A stretch of DNA of 50,831 nt from Zoogloea sp. (lineage in GTDB: Bacteria; Pseudomonadota; Gammaproteobacteria; Burkholderiales; Rhodocyclaceae). Every line of letters starts with the position of its first letter. Position 1 is the first letter of the stretch. Position numbers and translations under genes: made by a program. The DNA lies in assembly GCA_023150095.1 (NCBI GenBank), contig JAKLLO010000013.1, positions 1-50,831 on the forward strand. Reading direction: 5' to 3'. Under the pieces are notes generated by a model. It had not been told where the DNA came from. It searched no databases and saw only the letters and a list, made by a program, of their open reading frames with translations. Below are positions 44,545 through 50,831 of the stretch, in pieces.

Positions 44545-46368
44545 TCAGGCAGGGCGGGGTGCGTCAAGTGAAGCAGGCAGTAGCGGCACGATCATCTCGG
44601 CCTTGAGGGTTTCGAGGGGCAGCAGGGGGCTCATGTCTTCCAGCGGCATCGACACGATGGAGCCGTCGGCGCGGGGGATCGCGGCGCACTTGGGCTGCAG
44701 GGTTTCCTCGGGCACCAGCTGCACGTCGATCAGGCAGGGGCGCGGCAGCGCCTGGGCGCGGGCCAGGGCCGCGGCAAGGTCGGTGCAGTCGTCGATGCGC
44801 ATGAAGGGCAGGCCATACACGGCGGCGAGCTTTTCGATATCCGGCATCATCAGGCCCGAGGCCGGGCCGCTGCCCAGGTAGCGCCCGTTGAAGTAATTGC
44901 GCTGGGTGTTGCGGATGGAGGCGTAGCCTCCGTTGTTCATGATGAACAGGCAGATCGGGAGCTGGAGGCCGGCGAGGGTGGCGAGCTCCTGCAGGTTGAG
45001 CTGCAGGCTGCCGTCGGATTCCACGGCCAGCATGGGCTGGCGGTCGTTGCCGAGGCAGGCGCCGATGGCCGCCGGCAGGCCGTAGCCCATCGCACCGAGG
45101 CCCGAGGTGAGGAAGCTGCGCTGGCCCGGCTTGTTGCGGAAGCCCGCGTAGAAGAACTCCACCGCGAGGCCGGAGCTGCCGGTGGCGATGAGGGTGTCGG
45201 CCGGTGCTGCATCCGACAGCGCCTCGACGAAATGGGCGTGGCCGATGGGGCCGGACGGCGGGAAGACCCGGCCTTCGTTCTGGGTGTAGCGGACCTTCCA
45301 GCTGCTGCAGCGGGCGCGCCAGTCGGCGGTGTCGCCGGGCGTGGCGGCGGCCAGCAGGCCGTTGATGAAGGCGCCGGCGTCCATCGCCAGGGGCTGGTCG
45401 ATGGCCATCGCGGCCTTGTCGGCGAGCTCATGGGCGTCCACATCCACCACCACCTTGCGCGCCGCGCGGGCGAAGCCCTTGGGGTTGTAGGCGGTGACGA
45501 TCATGTCGAGGCGGGCGCCGATGGCAATCAGCAGGTCGCAGTTCTGCACCGCGAAGTTGGCGGCCCGGGCGGCCACCACGCCGGGGCGGCCGATGTTGAG
45601 CGGGTGGTCGTAGGGCAGCAGGTCGAGGGCGTTCCAGGTGAGCACGGCGGGCACCTGGAGGCGGTCCACCAGCTGGCGGAAGGCGTCGGCGGCGCCGGCG
45701 AGGCGCACGCCGTGGCCGGCGAGGATGAGCGGGCGCTTGGCTTCGGCGAGCATCGCCAGCACCGGGGTGAGGTCGGGCGTCGGGGCGGTGGCCTCGGCGG
45801 GCGGCGTCCAGCCGGGCAGGGTGGCCGGGTCGATGGGTGCGGCCTGCACGTCGAGGGGCACGTCGATCCACACCGGGCCGGGGCGGCCGGTCTTCATCAG
45901 GTGCAGGGCTTTTTCGAGATGGACGCGGACCGACTGCGGGTCGTCCAGGGTGACGGCGTATTTGGTGATCGGGCTGACGAGGGGGACGATATCCACCTCC
46001 TGCACGCCACCCTGACGGATCGGGCGGCCGGCAAGGCGATCCGGGCGTTTGGCCTGGCCGGAGAGCACCAGCATCGGCACCGAGTCGATCCACGCGCCGG
46101 CCACTGGGGTGATGGCGTTGGTGGCGCCGGGGCCGGTGGTGACCATCGCCACGCCGAAGCCCGGGTTGCCGGCGTTGCCGGTGCGGCCGGCGGCCTCGGC
46201 GGCGATGGCGGCGGCCTGCTCGTGGTGGCAGGGCACGGCGGTCACGCGGGTTTCGCAGGCGAGGGCGTCGTTGAGGTACATGGCGCCGCCGCCCGGGAGC
46301 AGGAAGACGTGGCGGATGCCTTCGTCGGCAAGGCGGGCGAGGAGCCAGTCGGCAACGCGGATCGTCAT
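44545..46368 (-). CDS. Acetolactate synthase-like TPP enzyme (YerE-like candidate)
   Basis: 607 aa, three-domain TPP enzyme. Seen: RVADWLLARLADEGIRHVF, catalytic Glu in CHHEQAAAIAAEAAGR, TGPGATNAITPVAGAW, and the TPP/Mg motif as ESDGSLQLNLQEL ... FIMNNGGYASIRNTQ (usual GDG is SDG). This form, including NNxGYxSIRxTQ, is common in sugar-cluster paralogues and not in housekeeping IlvB. Known precedent: YerE of Yersinia pseudotuberculosis adds a two-carbon unit from pyruvate to CDP-3,6-dideoxy-4-keto-glucose in yersiniose synthesis. Co-location with rfbF, rfbG and rfbH supports a YerE-like role here (inference). 5 nt after the NeuB-cupin gene. Confidence 0.85.
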   Translation of the reverse strand: MTIRVADWLLARLADEGIRHVFLLPGGGAMYLNDALACETRVTAVPCHHEQAAAIAAEAAGRTGNAGNPGFGVAMVTTGPGATNAITPVAGAWIDSVPMLVLSGQAKRPDRLAGRPIRQGGVQEVDIVPLVSPITKYAVTLDDPQSVRVHLEKALHLMKTGRPGPVWIDVPLDVQAAPIDPATLPGWTPPAEATAPTPDLTPVLAMLAEAKRPLILAGHGVRLAGAADAFRQLVDRLQVPAVLTWNALDLLPYDHPLNIGRPGVVAARAANFAVQNCDLLIAIGARLDMIVTAYNPKGFARAARKVVVDVDAHELADKAAMAIDQPLAMDAGAFINGLLAAATPGDTADWRARCSSWKVRYTQNEGRVFPPSGPIGHAHFVEALSDAAPADTLIATGSSGLAVEFFYAGFRNKPGQRSFLTSGLGAMGYGLPAAIGACLGNDRQPMLAVESDGSLQLNLQELATLAGLQLPICLFIMNNGGYASIRNTQRNYFNGRYLGSGPASGLMMPDIEKLAAVYGLPFMRIDDCTDLAAALARAQALPRPCLIDVQLVPEETLQPKCAAIPRADGSIVSMPLEDMSPLLPLETLKAEMIVPLLPASLDAPRPA

Positions 46369-46373
46369 CGGGC

Positions 46374-47867
46374 TTACATCCAGTAGGTGAGCCAGGTCTT
46401 GCGGCTGGGGTTGGCCGCGATCGCCGGGTCGGTGTAGTAGGAGTCGTGCTTGTCGTGGGTGGAGGAGATCTCCTCGAACACCACGCCTTCGGTGGTCTTG
46501 AAGGTGTGCTTCACGCCGCGGGCGACGGTGATGACGTCGCCGGCCTTCGCCTCGCGCTCCTCGCCGTCGAGCCACAGGGTGAGGCGGCCGTGGAGGACGA
46601 CGAAGGTCTCTTCCTTCTTCTGGTGGTATTGCTCCGGGTGGGTCTGGCCGGGGAGCATCACCAGCAGCTTCTTGCAGTATTCGCGATTGACCACGGTGAC
46701 CATCGTCAGGCCGAACTCGTTGAAGCGCTCCAGCCCGTAGTGGTGGGAGATCTCCAGATCGGACTTGCCCGGTACGACCACGTTGCCGGCCTTGAGGAGC
46801 GCCTTCACGGCGGTGACGATCTCCAGCACCTGGCCGCGCAGCTGGGTTTCATCCACCTGGGCGTGGCGCACCGGCTGGCCGGCGGGGATGGCTTCCGTGG
46901 TGACGAAGCGGGCGTACTTGGACCACTCGTTGGCGGTGACCTGGCCGTCCACCGGCGGAAAGGCGAACTCGACCATGTCGGCGGCGATCACGCTGCCGGC
47001 GGGGATGTTGCGGGTGGTGAACACGCCCCGGCGTAGCGAGTGCAGGCTGGCCCGCTCGGCGGCGGAGGGCTGGTAGCGCTCGTGGCTGCCGCAGATGGCG
47101 CGGGCGCGGCGGCAGGCGCCCAGCCAGGCGCGGATCTGATCCGGGTTGGCCGAGTAGGCGTTGGCGGCGTATCTGTCGGTGGGCAGCACCACGTGCTTTT
47201 CGAACACGCTGGCGCCCTTGGCGAGCGCGAGGCCCACGGCGAAGGTGTTGTCCGGCGATTCGTGGGTGGAGTAGCCGACCCGCACGCCGGGGTAGCGGGC
47301 GCGCAGCAGCTCGATCTGATTGACCTGCAGGGCGTCGTCCGGCGTCGGGTATTCGGCCACGCAGTGCATCAGGGTTAGATCCTTGCCCCGGTGCAGGAAG
47401 AAGCTCGTCACGTTGTCGATTTCATCCAGCGTGGCGCCGGCGGTGGAGGCGATCACCGGCTTGTCGGCGGCGGCGATGCGCTCCAGCAGCGGCCAGTCGG
47501 TGAAGGAGCAGCTGGCGATCTTGATGGTGTGGATGCCGTGGGCTTCGATGCGCGTCACCGAGTTCTCGTCGAAGGGCGTGCACACGGTGATGAAGCCCTG
47601 GGCGTCCATCTCGGCCACCAGGGCGCGGAAGGCGTCGTCGGAGAGCCGGGTTTCCTCGAAGCGCTTGACGTACTTGATGTCGTCACGGCCGCGGGCGGAG
47701 GCGTGGATGAAGGTGTCCAGGTCGCGGTACTGGAGCTTGAAGGCGAAGTCGAAGTCGTCTTCAAAGCCGCGGCAGGCCTCGCGGATCGCGCGGATGGTGG
47801 CGATGCCGTGGGGCAGGTCGCCCATGTGGTTGTTGGCCATTTCATAGACCATCAGGGGCTTGGTCAT
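46374..47867 (-). CDS. NeuB-family synthase fused to a cupin domain
   Basis: 497 aa. Residues ~5-255: NeuB-type PEP-condensing barrel ([26 protein letters not shown]; metal His202 in GYSTHES and His225 in VFEKHVVL). Residues ~278-335: SAF/antifreeze-like domain ([18 protein letters not shown]). Residues ~345-490: a cupin of the D-lyxose-isomerase/phosphomannose-isomerase kind ([41 protein letters not shown]). NeuB enzymes join PEP to a hexosamine or hexose to form nonulosonic acids. The cupin could isomerise or epimerise the precursor or product. Usual NeuB proteins end at ~350 aa, so this is a fusion. The start overlaps rfbH by 4 nt. No CMP-nonulosonate synthetase is in the window. Confidence 0.87.
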   Translation of the reverse strand: MTKPLMVYEMANNHMGDLPHGIATIRAIREACRGFEDDFDFAFKLQYRDLDTFIHASARGRDDIKYVKRFEETRLSDDAFRALVAEMDAQGFITVCTPFDENSVTRIEAHGIHTIKIASCSFTDWPLLERIAAADKPVIASTAGATLDEIDNVTSFFLHRGKDLTLMHCVAEYPTPDDALQVNQIELLRARYPGVRVGYSTHESPDNTFAVGLALAKGASVFEKHVVLPTDRYAANAYSANPDQIRAWLGACRRARAICGSHERYQPSAAERASLHSLRRGVFTTRNIPAGSVIAADMVEFAFPPVDGQVTANEWSKYARFVTTEAIPAGQPVRHAQVDETQLRGQVLEIVTAVKALLKAGNVVVPGKSDLEISHHYGLERFNEFGLTMVTVVNREYCKKLLVMLPGQTHPEQYHQKKEETFVVLHGRLTLWLDGEEREAKAGDVITVARGVKHTFKTTEGVVFEEISSTHDKHDSYYTDPAIAANPSRKTWLTYWM

Positions 47868-49237
47868 AGGTCGACTCCGAGGAAGGTGCGGATGTGGCTG
47901 GCGGTGTAGTCGAGCTGGGCGCTGGTGAGCCCCGGCCACACGCCGATCCAGAAGGTGTCCCGCATGATGCGGTCGGCCACCGGCAGCTCGCCGACGACGC
48001 GGAAATTGCGCCCGGCCATCGAGGGCTGGCGGACGAGGTTGCCGGCAAACAGCAGGCGCGTGCCGATCTTGTGCTGGTCGAGGTATTGCAGCAGGTCGAC
48101 GCGATTGACGCCGGCCTCGGGGCGCAGGGTTACGGGATAGCCGAACCACGACGGATCGCTGCCTGGCGTGGCTTCGGGCAGCACGAGGCAATCCCGCGCG
48201 TCGGCCAGCGCCTCGGTGAGCCACGCGAAGTTGCGCTTGCGGGCGGCGATGAAGCCGTCGAGCCGATCCAGCTGGGCCAGCCCGCAGGCGGCCTGCATGT
48301 CGGTGATCTTGAGGTTGTAGCCGATGTGGCTGTAGGTGTACTTGTGGTCGTAGCCCGGCGGCAGGCTGCCCAGCTGCCAGCCGAAGCGCTTGCCGCAGGT
48401 GTTGTCGCAGCCGGGCTTGCACCAGCAGTCACGGCCCCAGTCGCGGAAGGATTCGGCGATCTGGCGCAGGCTCGGGTCGCTGGTGAGCACCGCGCCGCCT
48501 TCGCCCATGGTGATGTGGTGGGCGGGGTAGAACGACAGGGTGGCCAGGTGCCCGAAGGTGCCGACCTTGCGGCCCTTCCAGGTGGAGCCGAGGGCGTCGC
48601 AGCAGTCTTCCACCAGCCACAGGCCGTGGGCCTCGCAGAAGGCGCAGACGGCGGAAAGATCAAAAGGGTTGCCCAGGGTGTGGGCGATCATCACCGCCTT
48701 GGTGCGCGGCGACAGCGCGGCTTCCAGCATCGTCACGTCGATGTTGTAGCCGGGCAGGGTGGCGTCGACGAACACCGGCACCGCGCCGTTCTGGATGATC
48801 GGATTGACGGTGGTGGGAAAGCCGGCGGCGACGGTGATGACCTCGTCGCCCGGGCGGATGGCCCGCTCGCCCAGCTTGGGCGAGGTGAGGGTGGAGAACG
48901 CCACCAGGTTGGCCGACGAGCCGGAGTTGACGGTGAGCGCGTAGGCGGTGCCGACGAACTCGGCGAGGCGCGCCTCGAAGGCGTCGTTGAAGCGGCCGGT
49001 GGTGAGCCAGGCGTCGAGGGCCGCGTCGATCATCGCGTCCTTCTCGGGGTCGCCGACCACCTTGCCGGAGGGTGGCACCGGGTCGATGCCGGGGCGCCAG
49101 TCGCGGGGCGCGGTGGCGGCGCGGGCGGGGCGGACGATGACTTCGAGTTCCTGCCCGGCGAGCTCGGGGTGGGCGGAGAGATCCAGCTGCAGGCTGCCGT
49201 CGGCGCCGGGGGTGAGGGTCTTGCGGATGAGGTTCAT
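47864..49237 (-). CDS. rfbH: CDP-6-deoxy-4-hexulose 3-dehydrase (E1)
   Basis: 457 aa, aminotransferase fold using PMP and a [2Fe-2S] cluster to remove O-3 of CDP-4-keto-6-deoxyglucose. The PLP Lys of ordinary DegT enzymes is His240 in [14 protein letters not shown], the hallmark of E1. The cluster ligands fit C-X57-C-X1-C-X7-C exactly (Cys 213, 271, 273, 281; [16 protein letters not shown]). VPPSGKV, GWLTTGRF-like [13 protein letters not shown] and [20 protein letters not shown] are shared with AscC/RfbH. Residues 1-48 differ from the usual N-terminus ([20 protein letters not shown], a beta-rich AbrB-like segment). E1 needs a reductase (E3/AscD); none is in the window. 16 nt after rfbG. Confidence 0.94.
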   Translation of the reverse strand: MNLIRKTLTPGADGSLQLDLSAHPELAGQELEVIVRPARAATAPRDWRPGIDPVPPSGKVVGDPEKDAMIDAALDAWLTTGRFNDAFEARLAEFVGTAYALTVNSGSSANLVAFSTLTSPKLGERAIRPGDEVITVAAGFPTTVNPIIQNGAVPVFVDATLPGYNIDVTMLEAALSPRTKAVMIAHTLGNPFDLSAVCAFCEAHGLWLVEDCCDALGSTWKGRKVGTFGHLATLSFYPAHHITMGEGGAVLTSDPSLRQIAESFRDWGRDCWCKPGCDNTCGKRFGWQLGSLPPGYDHKYTYSHIGYNLKITDMQAACGLAQLDRLDGFIAARKRNFAWLTEALADARDCLVLPEATPGSDPSWFGYPVTLRPEAGVNRVDLLQYLDQHKIGTRLLFAGNLVRQPSMAGRNFRVVGELPVADRIMRDTFWIGVWPGLTSAQLDYTASHIRTFLGVDL

Positions 49238-49253
49238 AGGGTTGGGCCTTGGC

Positions 49254-50321
49254 TCACGGAGTGCTTCCGAAGGCGGCGATTTCGTCGAGGGTGTAGCGGT
49301 GCATGTCGGCACCGTTTTGCCAGGCTTGATACCAGGCGAGGCTGCGCGCTACGGCTTCGTCGGCCCGCCAGTGGGGGCGCCAGCCCAGGCGGACGCGGGC
49401 CTTGGTGCAGTCGAGCTTGAGGGTGTGGGCTTCGTGCACCTGGGGCGTGGCGGCGATGGCCCAGTGGGCTGCCGGGCCCCAGCCTTCGGCGAGCTGCTTC
49501 ACCACCCACGCGACGCTGCGGGCGTCGGTTTCGTCGGGGCCGAAGTTCCAGCCGTCGGCAAAGGCGGCGCCTTCGTCCACCAGGCGCTCGGCGAGCTGGA
49601 GATAGCCGGAGAGCGGTTCGAGCACGTGCTGCCAGGGGCGGATCGCGCCGGGGCTGCGCAGGGTGACGGGCTCGCCGGCCGTGAAGGCGGCGAGCACGTC
49701 GGGCACCAGCCGGCTGGGCGTCCAGTCGCCACCACCGATCACGTTGCCGGCGCGGGCGCTGGCGAGCGGAATGCCGGCCGCGGCGAGGAAGGAGCGCCGG
49801 TAGCTGGCGACGATCAGCTCGGTGCAGCCCTTGCTGGCGGAGTAGGGATCATGGCCGCCCATGGGGTCGGTCTCGCGGTAGCCCCAGAGCTGCTCGCGAT
49901 TCTCGTAGCACTTGTCACTGCTGACCACCACGACGGCGCGGATGCCGGCCACGTGGCGGCAGGCTTCGAGCAGATGGACGGTGCCCATGGCGTTGGTGGC
50001 GAAGGTGTCCACCGGGGTTTCGTAGGACAGCGGCACCAGCGGCTGGGCGGCCAGGTGGAAGACCACGTCGGGGCGGGCGGCCTGCATGGCGGCGAGGAGC
50101 GCCGGGTAGTCGCGCACGTCGCCGATCGTGGAGTGCATGCCGCGGGCGACGGCGGCCACGTCGAAGAGGGCCGGGTCGGTGGCGGGGTCGAGGGCGAAGC
50201 CGTGCACCTCGGCGCCCATTTCCTGCAGCCACAAGGCCAGCCAGCCGCCCTTGAAGCCGGTGTGGCCGGTGACGAAAACCCGCCGGCCGCGCCAGAAGGC
50301 GGCGTTCACCAGGTTTTCCAT
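49254..50321 (-). CDS. rfbG: CDP-glucose 4,6-dehydratase
   Basis: 355 aa extended SDR. NAD-binding [50 protein letters not shown], catalytic YSASK in [17 protein letters not shown], and [12 protein letters not shown] are all typical of RfbG. It converts CDP-glucose to CDP-4-keto-6-deoxyglucose. The start lies inside the 3' end of rfbF (16-nt overlap), so they are translated together. Confidence 0.95.
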   Translation of the reverse strand: MENLVNAAFWRGRRVFVTGHTGFKGGWLALWLQEMGAEVHGFALDPATDPALFDVAAVARGMHSTIGDVRDYPALLAAMQAARPDVVFHLAAQPLVPLSYETPVDTFATNAMGTVHLLEACRHVAGIRAVVVVSSDKCYENREQLWGYRETDPMGGHDPYSASKGCTELIVASYRRSFLAAAGIPLASARAGNVIGGGDWTPSRLVPDVLAAFTAGEPVTLRSPGAIRPWQHVLEPLSGYLQLAERLVDEGAAFADGWNFGPDETDARSVAWVVKQLAEGWGPAAHWAIAATPQVHEAHTLKLDCTKARVRLGWRPHWRADEAVARSLAWYQAWQNGADMHRYTLDEIAAFGSTP

Positions 50322-50831
50322 GGCGCCTCGCCGCTCTGCCAGAGTTCCTCGAGGAGGGTTTTGTCGCGCAGGGTGTCCATCGGGCGCCAGAAGCCGGTGT
50401 GCTGGAAGGCGGCCAGCTGTTTTTTGGCGATGAGCTGGGCGAGCACCGGGCCTTCGAAAATCGTCTGGTCGCCTTCGTCGATGTAGTCGAGCACCTTGGG
50501 CGACAGCACGAAGAAGCCGCCGTTGATGAAGCCGCCGTCGCCCAGCGGCTTCTCGACGAAGGCGCTGACGCAGCCGCCGCTCTTGATCTTGAGGGCGCCG
50601 AAACGCCCCGGCGGCTGGACGGCGGCCACCGTGGCGAGCTTGCCGTGGGCCTTGTGGAATTCGATCTCGGCGCTGATGTCGATGTCGGCCACGCCGTCGC
50701 CGTAGGTGAAGCAGAAGGCGTCCTCGTCCTGCACGTACTGGCGCACCCGGGCGAGGCGGCCGCCGGTCTGGGTGCTGTCGCCGGTATCCACGAGGGTGAC
50801 GCGCCAGGGTTCGGCGTGGCGCTCGTGGATT
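50306..50831 (-). CDS. rfbF: Glucose-1-phosphate cytidylyltransferase, 5' end outside window
   Basis: About 175 C-terminal residues are visible. The frame is open to the window edge (HERHAEPWRVTLVDTGDS precedes the first in-frame ATG-like position), so the gene starts outside. TQTGGRLARVRQYV, FCFTYGDGVADIDI, ALKIKSGGCVSAFVEKP, INGGFFVLSPKVLDYI and FWRPMDTLRDK match RfbF. It makes CDP-glucose from CTP and glucose-1-phosphate, the entry to the CDP-dideoxyhexose route with rfbG and rfbH. Confidence 0.94.
   Translation of the reverse strand, partial: IHERHAEPWRVTLVDTGDSTQTGGRLARVRQYVQDEDAFCFTYGDGVADIDISAEIEFHKAHGKLATVAAVQPPGRFGALKIKSGGCVSAFVEKPLGDGGFINGGFFVLSPKVLDYIDEGDQTIFEGPVLAQLIAKKQLAAFQHTGFWRPMDTLRDKTLLEELWQSGEAPWKTW

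Overview
The window is GC-rich DNA with tightly packed genes. It carries a PEP-CTERM protein, a two-domain PPK2 kinase, a PilJ-type GGDEF protein, a tkt-gap-pgk cluster and a fliC-flaG-fliD-fliS-fliT-fliK-like order. Together these suggest a motile betaproteobacterium, most likely Rhodocyclales-like (Azospira, Zoogloea, Thauera or Dechloromonas type). That placement is inferred from gene content, not from a marker gene. I see no rRNA, tRNA, CRISPR array, insertion sequence or phage gene, and no gene-free stretch exceeds 300 bases.

Left part (1-7.6 kb, plus strand): the C-terminal ~1600 residues of a giant SdrD-repeat surface protein, a PEP-CTERM protein and a TPR/NTF2-like periplasmic protein. 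Next (7.6-13.3 kb, minus strand) come a membrane diguanylate cyclase and tkt-gap-pgk. Two exported proteins follow on the plus strand: a lipoprotein and a MORN-repeat protein (13.5-16.7 kb). A minus-strand group then carries phosphoribulokinase, an inositol-phosphatase-family enzyme and a thioredoxin-fold protein. A plus-strand housekeeping group holds rsmE, the polyphosphate:AMP phosphotransferase gene, argA, a PAS-PAS-GGDEF gene and yggX.

Right half (25-50.8 kb, all minus strand): a flagellar filament block and, upstream of it in the direction of transcription, a sugar-biosynthesis and glycosyltransferase block of 16 genes. It reads rfbF-rfbG-rfbH-neuB/cupin-TPP enzyme-C-methyltransferase-Nudix-Fe-ADH-radical SAM-Cys-rich protein-PurH-like-FkbM-SDR-radical SAM-unknown-1215-aa glycosyltransferase, then fliC. 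Many junctions overlap by 4 bases (ATGA). Its position beside fliC and its content suggest a flagellin (or surface glycan) glycosylation island. RfbF, RfbG and RfbH would make a CDP-3,6-dideoxy-4-keto-hexose intermediate. A YerE-like TPP enzyme, a C-methyltransferase, a NeuB-family synthase fused to a cupin, two radical SAM enzymes and a divergent PurH paralogue point to an unusual, probably branched or N-modified sugar.

The part most likely to be undescribed is the 38.4-41.6 kb triad of radical SAM, Cys-rich TIGR04076-like and PurH-like genes, together with the radical SAM + unknown pair at 34.1-36.0 kb. Also worth attention are the NeuB-cupin fusion, an SDR whose catalytic Tyr is Ile, and nested inverted repeats over the prk ribosome-binding site.
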